From Pseudomonadales bacterium (lineage in GTDB: Bacteria > Pseudomonadota > Gammaproteobacteria > Pseudomonadales > Azotimanducaceae), in NCBI GenBank assembly GCA_028281005.1, contig JANQKS010000064.1, forward strand, positions 1 to 64,000: a DNA stretch of 64,000 bases, in the 5' to 3' direction. Below, one piece after another: positions 34,838 to 42,671 of the stretch. A program made the translations under genes and the position numbers. Each line of letters begins with the position of its first letter. Positions within the stretch are counted from its first letter, which is position 1. The notes below the pieces were generated by a model. That model searched no databases. It was not told where the DNA came from and saw nothing but the letters and a program-made list of their open reading frames with translations.

Positions 34838-35818
34838 TTGTCCGCAGTTAGCAAGGCATCTCGCAGTCGCACGCTTATTGATGGCGTGCAGCGTTTTTTA
34901 ATCTCCACCTTGGCCCTGGGTGGATCTGTAGCGTTGTTCAGTTATCTGCCCGTCGATTGGTGGCTGAGCGATTTATTCACACACTTCCGCCTGCAGTACG
35001 TGCTGTTTTTCGCCGTGATGTTGTTGTGGTGCACAATGTTTAGAAGATGGTTGTGGTGTGCCGCAGCACTTACACTTTGTTGCCTGAACGCTGTGGAAAC
35101 TGTGCCACATTGGTTCGCTTCACCCTTGCCAACGTCTGGCGAGGGTGAAGCCGTACGTCTAATGGTTTTCAATGTAAACAGTCGCGGGGATCCAGAAAAA
35201 GCTCTACGGGTCGTCGATGAAGCGCAACCCGATGTATTGCTACTGATGGAAGTGAATCAACGATGGCTTTCAACTCTCTCGCCGATCCGTCAACAACTAC
35301 CCTTTCAGATTGTTGAGCCACGCAATGACAATTTCGGTATTGCTTTGTATAGCCGGTTTGCGTTGCAGGGACAGGTACTGAAAGTTGGGCCCGCGCAATA
35401 CCCCTCCATACACGCATTTGTGGATGTCCGCGGACTGCAGCTGCAGGTTTGGGGGACACACCCACCACCCCCCATTACCCCTACCAGAAGTGCCTGGCGG
35501 GATGTACAACTGGCAGCGCTAGGCCAGCAAATACAGGCTCAGCCGCTCAGCATTCTTGCTGGAGACTTTAATACAACCCCATACGCAAGGAATTTTAAAG
35601 CTCTGTTGCAGACAACCGGGCTCCAGGACAGCAGTTCTGGCTTTGGTATACAAGGCACCTGGCCTCTCGGTTTGAACATCCTGTCTATACCCATAGACCA
35701 TGTATTGCACACAACGGACATAGCCACGATCGACAAGCAGGTGTTGTGGGATACGGGTTCCGACCATGGTGCTGTGGTTGTGGATTTGTTGGTACCCGGA
35801 CTGGCACAAGCGGATTAA
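34838..35818 (+). CDS. membrane-anchored endonuclease/exonuclease/phosphatase-family protein
   Basis: A 326-residue protein: two to three hydrophobic segments (about 20-85), then an EEP domain with FNVNSRGD (about 109), LLLMEVN (about 133), the catalytic GDFNTTPYARNF (about 242) and the C-terminal IDHVLH and SDHGAVVVDL. The catalytic domain probably faces the periplasm and cleaves a phosphodiester or phospholipid-like bond. TTG start. Base composition seems less GC-rich than the neighbours, and it lies just after the tRNA. Confidence 0.85.
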   Translation: MSAVSKASRSRTLIDGVQRFLISTLALGGSVALFSYLPVDWWLSDLFTHFRLQYVLFFAVMLLWCTMFRRWLWCAAALTLCCLNAVETVPHWFASPLPTSGEGEAVRLMVFNVNSRGDPEKALRVVDEAQPDVLLLMEVNQRWLSTLSPIRQQLPFQIVEPRNDNFGIALYSRFALQGQVLKVGPAQYPSIHAFVDVRGLQLQVWGTHPPPPITPTRSAWRDVQLAALGQQIQAQPLSILAGDFNTTPYARNFKALLQTTGLQDSSSGFGIQGTWPLGLNILSIPIDHVLHTTDIATIDKQVLWDTGSDHGAVVVDLLVPGLAQAD

Positions 35819-36303
35819 ATTCGGGTTCCGTTCTCTTGTATGGGCGCGAGAGGACGAGCGTCGCGTGAGTGTCAGTGATCTGCGCCTGGAAGCCGTGTAG
35901 TCAACCGTTCCGGGTTATCAGCCGCAACTTCAATCGATGCGTCACTGCTCCAGAACAGATTTGAAGTGGCATCCGCCCGCGGTACCTACAGCATACGCTG
36001 ATTAATTTCGTCCCGAACTCTTTGGATAAATGCGAGTTCATGGTGGCAGCATTGGCTTCAACGGCCGACTGATGTGTCTGCCAGGTCGCGAGGTTGTTGG
36101 TATGACGAATTTGTGTGGCTAGATACCCCAGTGTCACAATAACGCCGATGGCGCTGAGGATCTCTCCCACGGCACCAATCGCTGCCCAATCGATGGTTGC
36201 TCGCCCCGATGGTTCTGTTCAGTGGCAAGTCACTTCGATGCCGTAACTGCTTGCTTGATTATAACGTAGCCGGCTTAGCGGTCCGATCGGTTAAACTGGC
36301 AGT
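35819..36303. other. non-coding stretch holding a gene remnant
   Basis: 485 bp without an intact gene. The central 300 bp contain a decayed reading frame on the minus strand (separate entry). The flanks (35819-35900 and 36198-36303) show no convincing promoter, terminator hairpin or repeat. Confidence 0.6.
35901..36197 (-). pseudogene. remnant of a membrane-anchored protein gene
   Basis: Read from 36197, the frame gives a typical N-terminal membrane anchor (IDWAAIGAVGEILSAIGV, then VTLGYLATQIRHTNN) followed by AATMNSHLSK. This matches the start of a family of anchored proteins of unknown function, usually about 150-250 residues. There is no ATG in frame (a stop at about 36219-36221 precedes it). 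From about 36005 the frame turns into Arg/Cys-rich sequence while another frame stays open, as expected after a frameshift. The C-terminal domain is missing. Confidence 0.6.
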
Positions 36304-36729
36304 ATGAACGGGCAAATAATCAATATGGCCAAGCAAGCGGCGTTGTTGTCGTTAGTACTCGCAATGGCTGGCTGTCAAAGTCCTTTTCTGACCTTTAGCG
36401 GTGGCGCGCTCAAAGGTCAGGAGATGCAGGCCGACTCTTTTGCCTTTGCCAAGGAGTTTACGCTGCTCACCTTGGAGGTGCGGCCCGAGCGGCCTTATTC
36501 GGTGCTATTGCGGGTTGTCATGCGTGGTGAGGAATTGTATATCGACGCGGCACAGCGCCGCCGTTGGCATACTTATCTGAAACAGAATCCAGCGGTCAGG
36601 ATACGATTGGGGGAGGCTGTGTACCCTGCTACCGCGGTGCGGGTCGAGGATCCAGAACTGCTTGATCAGTTTCTCGCTGGCCGCACCATCTATCGGTTAG
36701 TGCCGAGGGCGCCCTCGGCTTCGGACTGA
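36304..36729 (+). CDS. lipoprotein, possibly with a split-barrel/deazaflavin-reductase-like domain
   Basis: A 141-residue protein with lipobox MAGC (lipidated Cys24). The mature part has LLTLEVRPERPYSVLL, GEELYIDAAQRRRW, QNPAVRIRLGEAVYPATAVRV, a pattern resembling FMN/F420-binding split barrels of the deazaflavin nitroreductase type, but moved to the envelope. I cannot confirm the fold. The ATG is at the first Met, and an internal Met8 is an alternative start. Faces the M23 gene. Confidence 0.65.
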   Translation: MNGQIINMAKQAALLSLVLAMAGCQSPFLTFSGGALKGQEMQADSFAFAKEFTLLTLEVRPERPYSVLLRVVMRGEELYIDAAQRRRWHTYLKQNPAVRIRLGEAVYPATAVRVEDPELLDQFLAGRTIYRLVPRAPSASD

Positions 36730-36737
36730 ACACCTTA

Positions 36738-36782
36738 GTTCGATTCCCCGCCAGCGGCGTCTTCGTCGTGCACAAATCGAAC
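36738..36782. repeat. 8-bp inverted repeat between convergent genes
   Basis: GTTCGATT (36738-36745) and AATCGAAC (36775-36782) are perfect complements separated by 29 bases in the 106-bp gap between the lipoprotein and M23 genes. A loose hairpin without U-run, possibly a weak bidirectional end of transcription. Confidence 0.3.
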
Positions 36783-36835
36783 GGTACACTGCTGCTTGTC
36801 GAGCTGCTTTTGCGCCGCGTGAGCCCACCAAACGA

Positions 36836-37642
36836 TCAACGTGTAGAAGCAGATTCTGCTGGACGTTGATAAAACTCGTTCCCGCGCAGTTGTTGGATCC
36901 CCGCCTCGGTGCGGAATCTGACGTTGAAGGTCTGGTAGAGGTAGGTGCCGCCTAAGCTCGACACGCTAAAATGCAGGTGCGGCCCGCGGCTAAATCCGGT
37001 CTCTCCGGAGCGGCCAATGTGTGTACCTGCGGCGACCTCATCACCTTCTTTCACTTGGACTCCGCGATGGTCCAGATGCAGGTACTTACCGATGGTGCCG
37101 TCGCTGTGTTGTATCCAGATGTGGTTGCCAGCGGCGGCGCTGTTGGATTCGGCGTAGGTGCTGACCACCCGCCCACCCCGCGTGGCATACACGGGTTCAC
37201 CGACCGGCATTGCCCAGTCGATGGCGTAACGATTGCCGAGACGATGGGTGGAGAGGAGATCGTGGGACTGCGCAACTTTGTAGCTGGCGCCCGGGGCGTA
37301 GGGTAGTTCGTAGATGTGGTTATCGTCGTGGGTATGTGCGCGATGCCCGTAATGGGTGCGGAATTCAAAACCCCAGGCCCCGGCAGGTTGTATGAAAGCC
37401 GCCACCTCGATCACCTGAGGGCCGCTGAAGCGGACGACGTCCGGTTGTTGGTGGCGAAGGTGTTGCGGCGTTAAGTACACCTGTACGCTCAGTGGCTTGT
37501 TGGTGTAGCTGTGTAATACCAAGCGTACAGTTGGGTTTTTGTAGGTTTTCAGGCACACCAGATTGGCGTTGCACGTCACGTTCACCGGCGCCGCATCGGC
37601 GACAGGCAGTACACCGAGCAATGCAACCCAGAGCAAGTTCAC
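36836..37642 (-). CDS. exported M23 family metallopeptidase
   Basis: A 268-residue protein with a short signal peptide (cleavage near ADA). An N-terminal beta-rich region (about 20-115) precedes the LytM/M23 domain (about 130-255): YAIDWAMPVGEPVYA, GNHIWIQH, GKYLHLDH and the zinc motif HLHFSVSS. It would cleave peptidoglycan cross-bridges or act as a regulatory LytM factor. In this protein Asn precedes the RYAID strand. Zinc-site completeness should be checked. GTG start overlaps the intradiol dioxygenase stop by 4 bp (GTGA). Confidence 0.87.
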   Translation of the reverse strand: MNLLWVALLGVLPVADAAPVNVTCNANLVCLKTYKNPTVRLVLHSYTNKPLSVQVYLTPQHLRHQQPDVVRFSGPQVIEVAAFIQPAGAWGFEFRTHYGHRAHTHDDNHIYELPYAPGASYKVAQSHDLLSTHRLGNRYAIDWAMPVGEPVYATRGGRVVSTYAESNSAAAGNHIWIQHSDGTIGKYLHLDHRGVQVKEGDEVAAGTHIGRSGETGFSRGPHLHFSVSSLGGTYLYQTFNVRFRTEAGIQQLRGNEFYQRPAESASTR

Positions 37643-38295
37643 ACCGTGCCGAGGTAAAGGTCGAAGCGATATTCCGGAAATTCACCCGACGCATCCATCT
37701 GCGCAATAAGTTCACCGCGGCGCTCGGCTGGTGTGCCGGCCATGACGCCGTCTTTTTCGATCAGCGGATCACCGGCGAAGTACATTTGCGTCGTGACCGT
37801 TTGAAAACCCGGTTGGGTTACTTTGAAATGTATGTGCCGGCAACGCATGCCGTTGATGCCGAATGAGCGCAGTGAATAGGGGCCAGGCATGATGGTTTTG
37901 AAGCGGTAGCTGCCGTCGGCGTGGCTATTGAGTTTTGCCCACCCTTGGAAGTTCGGATCCAGCGGAGCCGTGTTGCGGTCCCGGGGATGAATGTACTTGC
38001 CGTGGTGATTGGCTTGCCACACGTCCACCATCGCGCCCGTCAGCGGCTTGCCGTCCAGGCTGTAGACGTGCCCGGAGACGACAATCACATCACCCAGTGC
38101 GGTGCCCTCAACGCCATCAATTTGTGTCAGATCCGCGTCCAAGTCCGCGGCGGGATGTACTGGATAAAACGGTCCTTCGGTTTGCTCCGGGGTGGCCTGC
38201 CGGTTAGCCGCGGCCAGCGACGGCGCAACTACAGCGCTGCCTGCGGCAAGGCTAAACTTTTTTGTCCAACGTCTACGGCTCAGTGCTTGTCTCAT
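37639..38295 (-). CDS. exported intradiol dioxygenase-like protein
   Basis: A 218-residue protein of the protocatechuate 3,4-dioxygenase fold. EGPFYPVHP begins the domain (about 40), VVSGHVYSLDGKPLTGAMVDVWQANHHGKY follows (about 68-97). Fe(III) ligands are likely Tyr97 (KYIHPRD), Tyr133 (PGPYSLR) and the two histidines in RCRHIHF (about 148-150). The N-terminus has SRRRWTKKF and a hydrophobic stretch to about 30, a Tat-like signal. Cleaves catechol-type rings between the hydroxyls, here outside the cytoplasm. Upstream of and overlapping the M23 gene. Confidence 0.85.
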   Translation of the reverse strand: MRQALSRRRWTKKFSLAAGSAVVAPSLAAANRQATPEQTEGPFYPVHPAADLDADLTQIDGVEGTALGDVIVVSGHVYSLDGKPLTGAMVDVWQANHHGKYIHPRDRNTAPLDPNFQGWAKLNSHADGSYRFKTIMPGPYSLRSFGINGMRCRHIHFKVTQPGFQTVTTQMYFAGDPLIEKDGVMAGTPAERRGELIAQMDASGEFPEYRFDLYLGTV

Positions 38296-38362
38296 GCATC
38301 TCTCCTCCGGTGCACGTTGCCTGAGTCTGTTGTAAAAGTCATTTCAGCACAACTTCGGCGCC

Positions 38363-38734
38363 TCAGACGTGCTGATCCACCAGGATCATATTGCCGTCCG
38401 GGTCGGTAATCATAAAACTCGACGGTCCTGTGCTGTCCTCATCCGCGCTGCTGTCAAAGTCGACGCCTTGAGCCTTGAGCTGCTGCTGTATGTCGCGGAT
38501 GTCGGTGAAGTTGTCCTGCTCCGATGTGTCCTGATTCCAACCCGGATTAAAGGTCAGCAAGTTTTTCTCAAACATGCCTTGGAAGAGGCCAATGGTGGTG
38601 TCGCCGTTGCGGAGGATGAGCCATCCTTGTTGGGCATCGCCACCGGCCTTTGTGAACCCCAACTTGCTGTAAAACGCGTTGGAAGCGTTTAGATCACGCA
38701 CGGCTAAACTCACTGAAAATGCCCCTAGATCCAT
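38363..38734 (-). CDS. VOC-superfamily (glyoxalase/bleomycin-resistance) protein
   Basis: A 123-residue protein with paired beta-alpha-beta-beta-beta modules (FSVSLAVRDLNASNAFYSKLGF at the start, FMITDPDGNMILVDQ at the end). The fold is shared by glyoxalases, extradiol dioxygenases and resistance proteins. Only the C-terminal half has a clear metal-type acidic residue, so function is open. Good AAAGG site before the ATG. About 67 bp upstream of the intradiol dioxygenase gene. Confidence 0.82.
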   Translation of the reverse strand: MDLGAFSVSLAVRDLNASNAFYSKLGFTKAGGDAQQGWLILRNGDTTIGLFQGMFEKNLLTFNPGWNQDTSEQDNFTDIRDIQQQLKAQGVDFDSSADEDSTGPSSFMITDPDGNMILVDQHV

Positions 38735-38924
38735 GGCAACCTACCTTTTAGCTTTTGGCGGAGAAAGAGGGCAAGCATAAAACGTCCGCGGGCGCGGGCG
38801 CCAGCGGCGTTCGGGCGAGCAGGTTACCTTGGTGGCGTATCGGCCATGGGCTGCAGCGCTCAACCCTGGTAACCACAACTTCTTCTACCTGTGCCTGGTC
38901 ACTCTGCGCGGTGCAGCTTGTGGC

Positions 38925-39941
38925 TCAATCTTCCACATGTAGCCAATCACCGCCATTGTCGGCGAGCCATTGTTTGAGCGGAACTGGGTGGTAGCCACCG
39001 GCTTGATGGCGCAAACGCACGGAGCGGTGTACCAGAGCATCAGACGGCATAACCCGCGGGGTTTTACCCAACACCTTGTAGAAGCCTCTGTAAGACCGGT
39101 TCGGTGGCAGTTTGTGATGTTGGCTTACCGATCCATGCAGGTGAGGCTCCAAGTCCAAACCGGCGGCGGCTGCTTCGCGCACCATCCACGCCAAGGCGAG
39201 GTCACTTAAGTGTTTACCCTGTTTGGCTTTGGCGCCGCCGCCAATGTCGCCGTGTACACCGGCAAACCACACCTGTTTGATGTCCCTGGGTTCAATTTCT
39301 GTCCACAGCGTGGGGGCGAAGTCTGCGCGTTTTTCATCGATGGCCACCGCATGCCGAGCGCGTTTCACATTGCTGCCCAATACCGGGTCGTAGAACAGGT
39401 CATTTTCTTCGACAAAGGCCAGCGCCCGGGTGGGTATACCTAAGGCACCGACAGTGTCCCACACACCCATAAAATCGACACCGCCGCGGCTGCCGTTCAC
39501 GGCATGTTTGTTGCGCCATTGGCCCGCTTCGGTGGAACCGGGCTTGGCCCCTTTCTTTTTATAGAACTTGAACGCCCGCGGAATCATGTCCGCCTTGTTG
39601 CGCTTTAAGATGCCGCAATTGTTGAGCATGCCCGCCAGCGCCCGCACCGTATAAGCGCCCCGGCTGTAGCCAAACAGAAACAACTCATCGCCTGGGTCAT
39701 AGTTCTGCACAATGAAGCGGTAGCCGTCCTGGATGTTTTTCATCATACCCAGGCCGCTGATGCCACCCATGGTGGAAGCATAGTAGCTGCCGACACCCCA
39801 ATCGTAGAACACCACCTGCGCTACCCCATCTGCGCTTTCCGGCGTGATGGCGCGCGCGATGCGCAGCACGTTGGTGGGGATTTCGTCTTCCGGGTCGTTC
39901 CAGGTTCCGTCGGCGCACACTACGATGCGTTTATGAGCCAT
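38925..39941 (-). CDS. DUF2235 (Tle1-type) alpha/beta-hydrolase
   Basis: A 338-residue hydrolase of the DUF2235 family. VVCADGTWND opens the fold (about 7-16), LFGYSRGAYTVRALAGML carries the GxSxG nucleophile (about 92-97), GVWDTVGALG the acid (about 156-165) and HGDIGGG a conserved turn (about 231). T6SS phospholipase effectors Tle1 belong here, but no VgrG, PAAR or immunity gene is nearby and no membrane anchor is seen, so a housekeeping lipase-like role is as likely. 17 bp after the Rieske oxygenase gene. Confidence 0.85.
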   Translation of the reverse strand: MAHKRIVVCADGTWNDPEDEIPTNVLRIARAITPESADGVAQVVFYDWGVGSYYASTMGGISGLGMMKNIQDGYRFIVQNYDPGDELFLFGYSRGAYTVRALAGMLNNCGILKRNKADMIPRAFKFYKKKGAKPGSTEAGQWRNKHAVNGSRGGVDFMGVWDTVGALGIPTRALAFVEENDLFYDPVLGSNVKRARHAVAIDEKRADFAPTLWTEIEPRDIKQVWFAGVHGDIGGGAKAKQGKHLSDLALAWMVREAAAAGLDLEPHLHGSVSQHHKLPPNRSYRGFYKVLGKTPRVMPSDALVHRSVRLRHQAGGYHPVPLKQWLADNGGDWLHVED

Positions 39942-39958
39942 GTCCAGGCAGTCTTTGG

Positions 39959-41182
39959 TTAGTGGCCTTTTGCTTCGAACAAAGCCTGCAAGTCTGCATC
40001 GTCACAGGCAATCAGCTCATCTAAGAAGGAGTGAAAACGTTGTCCGCCTTCTTCGTTGCGGCCAAACAACACTTCAAACCCGGGGCGGTGTTTGATGGCC
40101 CGCTGCAGCGCGATACCGGTGGCGTAATCTTCCTGTTCAACCACATATTCCAGCAGCTTAAACTGCTCGTTGGCTGCTTCATGCATTTCATCGTTCGGCG
40201 GCAGCGTTTCCATGACGTAGTTTTGCACGGTAAATGACTGCGCCGGGGTATCGCCGGGAAACAGCTGGGAGATCATCACGCCGCGTCCGCCGCCACCGTC
40301 AAAGGAGGCAATCGAAATGTGCGGGAAAATGGTCCATACCGAGGACATCAATGCATCCGTAGGCCATTCTTCTTCCGGTTTGTCTTCCAGTTCGAGCAGC
40401 AAAGGATTGGGCGACGACACGCGTTGATGCGGCCCCCAGGCATTGTAGATGGCCTGGTTGGGCATGCTCGAGCCGAACGTGTTTTTATGCAGGATCGGCA
40501 GGTGGTAGAGGTCCATATAGCCGTCGTAAGCCACTTTCCAATTTGGCCCAGCCACGGTGCGGTGGTCGAACACTTCCCAGTTTGCGAAATCAAAATGCTC
40601 CAGCAGTTCATCGTAGCCGCACAAAAAAGTATCCAGGTCGAGAGAAGACTGTGGGTCGAGGGTCACCCAGATCATACCCGCGCGTTCGCCTATGGGTAGC
40701 GGGGTCAGGCCGTGGCTGGATTTGTCGATGCAGCCAAAATCTTCTTCTTCATAAACGGACACCAGCGCACCGCTGTGGTCGTACACCCAGGCGTGATAAG
40801 GGCAGGTGAAGCGGCCTTTTTTACCGCTGCGCTCGGTCACGATCACCGCACCGCGATGGCTGCATGAATTGATGAACGCTCTGGCTTCACCGTCCGCATC
40901 TCTGACCATCAGCACCGGTACACCACAGACATCCATGGTTTTAAACGCTCCGGTTTCTTTCAGCTCGCAACTCATCGCCAGCATCAGCGGCATACGTCTG
41001 AAGATACGGTCCATTTCCTGGCGCCAGCGGGCCTGATCGTAATAATGGGTAGCCGGCACACGCATGACATCTTCGGTCTGATCGATCTGCTTGGCTTTTA
41101 CCACCCGAATGTTGTGGCGGGCCATCTCAATCAACTGTTGGCGGGCGCTTTGATCTTTACTGCGATCGACTGCTTCGCTCAT
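39959..41182 (-). CDS. Rieske aromatic ring-hydroxylating oxygenase alpha subunit
   Basis: A 407-residue oxygenase. The Rieske 2Fe-2S motif is Cys107-x-His109 and Cys127-x2-His130. The catalytic domain has mononuclear iron ligands His227 and His232 (DLYHLPILH), with Asp224 as likely bridge. Inserts oxygen into an aromatic or other ring. It needs a reductase and ferredoxin not seen in the window. The ATG at 41182 (AAGGA before it) is preferred over one six codons upstream. No beta-subunit gene adjoins, so it may be an alpha-only oxygenase. Confidence 0.9.
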   Translation of the reverse strand: MSEAVDRSKDQSARQQLIEMARHNIRVVKAKQIDQTEDVMRVPATHYYDQARWRQEMDRIFRRMPLMLAMSCELKETGAFKTMDVCGVPVLMVRDADGEARAFINSCSHRGAVIVTERSGKKGRFTCPYHAWVYDHSGALVSVYEEEDFGCIDKSSHGLTPLPIGERAGMIWVTLDPQSSLDLDTFLCGYDELLEHFDFANWEVFDHRTVAGPNWKVAYDGYMDLYHLPILHKNTFGSSMPNQAIYNAWGPHQRVSSPNPLLLELEDKPEEEWPTDALMSSVWTIFPHISIASFDGGGGRGVMISQLFPGDTPAQSFTVQNYVMETLPPNDEMHEAANEQFKLLEYVVEQEDYATGIALQRAIKHRPGFEVLFGRNEEGGQRFHSFLDELIACDDADLQALFEAKGH

Positions 41183-41385
41183 GAGTCTGTCCTTCGCCAC
41201 TTGCGGGCGTTAAATTTGTAACAGGTTTCGATGTTTCAGATGTTATTGAATGACTGCGGACATGGCAATTGCACACCAAGCGCTGCTGAGGGTGGCGACA
41301 CCCTGTATTACGGGAAACGTGTATAGGCATAGCGGGCGAAATTTGGCAATTTAGCGCTTCTAATTTCAAGCAGGAGACCGGATTT

Positions 41386-42231
41386 ATGGCAGAGCAAGCA
41401 ACCGTGTTTGTGGTGCTGGACCCAACGTGTATGGAACAAGCCGCGTTGGAGTGGGGTGAGCAGATTGTGGCCGAGTACAACAAGCGTCCTGAAATCGAAG
41501 CCGTCCTGCACGTTTACTGCTGTATCAATGAAGAATCGGTGGCTTTAGTTCCGGGGGATGACGTTGAACAGGTACGCCAAGCCACCCGTGCGAGGGTGTT
41601 CGCCTGGTTAGAGCGTTTGGTGGCAGAACCTCGGGCGGAAGGTTTGCAGGTCGATACCGAGGTGGAATGGAACGACGATTGGCGCCACGCCATTGTGGAA
41701 GCTGCTGCGCGCCAGCGCTCATCCATTGTGGTGAAAAACATGACCCAGCACTCCCGTTTTGTGCGCATGATTCGTGATACGTCCGACTGGACGTTGATTC
41801 GCGAGTGCCACTGCCCGGTGCTGCTGCTGAAAACCAGCCGGCCTTTTAAAGTGGAGAACATCTTGGTGGCGCTGAAGCACAGCCCCGATGATGAGAAGTA
41901 TGAACACGCCAATGATCAGCTGCTGGCGGCCGCACGCAGCATGGCGGCGGATCTGGGTGCTAAATTACATGCGGTGACTGGCTATCAGGATGATTCACGC
42001 CCCGATCGTCAACGTTTCGCCGACCGCGTCGGCATGGAGCGAAATGAAATCACCGCGGCCAACGGCGCGCCGGAAAAAATCATTGCGGAAACCGCGGCCG
42101 AGCAGAACAGCGACTTGGTCATTCTTGCCCGCGTGGCTCGGCCGGATTCGCCAAAGCTCATTGGCAACACCGCCCGCAAAGTCATTGACGTGATTGATAC
42201 CGAGGTACTGGTGCTGCCCCTAGCGGATTAA
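41386..42231 (+). CDS. universal stress protein, tandem UspA domains
   Basis: A 281-residue protein with two UspA-like domains (about 1-145 and 150-281). The second contains LVILARVARPDSPKLIGNTARKVIDV, close to the nucleotide-binding G-x2-G-x9-G(S/T) motif, while the first is more degenerate. Belongs to the UspE-like group involved in stress survival. ATG behind AGGAG. Divergent from the Rieske gene with a 203-bp gap in which I find no certain promoter. Its stop lies inside a 12-bp tandem repeat. Confidence 0.88.
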   Translation: MAEQATVFVVLDPTCMEQAALEWGEQIVAEYNKRPEIEAVLHVYCCINEESVALVPGDDVEQVRQATRARVFAWLERLVAEPRAEGLQVDTEVEWNDDWRHAIVEAAARQRSSIVVKNMTQHSRFVRMIRDTSDWTLIRECHCPVLLLKTSRPFKVENILVALKHSPDDEKYEHANDQLLAAARSMAADLGAKLHAVTGYQDDSRPDRQRFADRVGMERNEITAANGAPEKIIAETAAEQNSDLVILARVARPDSPKLIGNTARKVIDVIDTEVLVLPLAD

Positions 42232-42272
42232 GAGACGGACTAAGAGAGGGATTAAGAGGCGGACTAAGCGTT
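42225..42272. repeat. 4 x 12-bp tandem repeat with in-frame stops
   Basis: Four units of GGAYTAAGAGRS type (42225-42236, 42237-42248, 42249-42260, 42261-42272, the last degenerate) span the end of the UspA gene and the end of the globin gene. Each unit repeats TAA in the UspA frame, giving four consecutive in-frame stops. Confidence 0.85.
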
Positions 42273-42671
42273 CACCTGGCGGATGCGCTCAGCGGGCACC
42301 GCCAGTTGTTCCAATAGATAACGCACCAGGCTGTCCGGATAGGCTTGCTGCTCAAGTGCGGCCGCCATACAAGCCAGCCACTGATCCCGCTCGTTAGCAG
42401 TGACGCTGAGGTGGGCGTGTACGCCGGGGATGGTGATGGCGCCGTATTTCTCCCTGAACAGGCGTGGCCCACCCATCCAACCGCACAAAAACAACGCGAG
42501 TTTGTCTCTGGAAACGTCCAACTGCTCGGGATGCATGCGCCGAATGGTCGCAAAACGCGTGTCGGTGTCCATGATGTCGTAGAATGTATTGACCAACGCG
42601 CGGATACCGGCTTCGCCACCGGCAGCTTGAAATGTAGCGTCACCGCTACCGTAAGCGGGCGCTTCACTCAT
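42264..42671 (-). CDS. group II truncated haemoglobin
   Basis: A 135-residue 2/2 globin. B-helix TFYDIM carries the B10 tyrosine. A proximal histidine lies in GVHAHLSVT, and the G8 tryptophan in NERDQWLACM is diagnostic of group II. Binds O2/NO, typically for NO or peroxide detoxification. ATG at 42671 overlaps the MFS stop by 4 bp, so a longer frame start is rejected. Confidence 0.88.
   Translation of the reverse strand: MSEAPAYGSGDATFQAAGGEAGIRALVNTFYDIMDTDTRFATIRRMHPEQLDVSRDKLALFLCGWMGGPRLFREKYGAITIPGVHAHLSVTANERDQWLACMAAALEQQAYPDSLVRYLLEQLAVPAERIRQVNA

Noticed and set aside
36738-36760. tRNA-like TTCGATTCCCC stretch, possible att site remnant
   Set aside because: The flanking bases cannot form a T-stem, and it shares only a few bases with the tRNA-Arg 3' end.
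38735-38924. hidden gene in the 190-bp gap between the VOC and DUF2235 genes
   Set aside because: The only open frames run into the DUF2235 gene antisense and lack start signals. I see no hairpin with a U-run either.
38925-39941. type VI effector with immunity
   Set aside because: No VgrG, PAAR, Hcp or adjacent immunity-type gene is present. Neighbours are metabolic.
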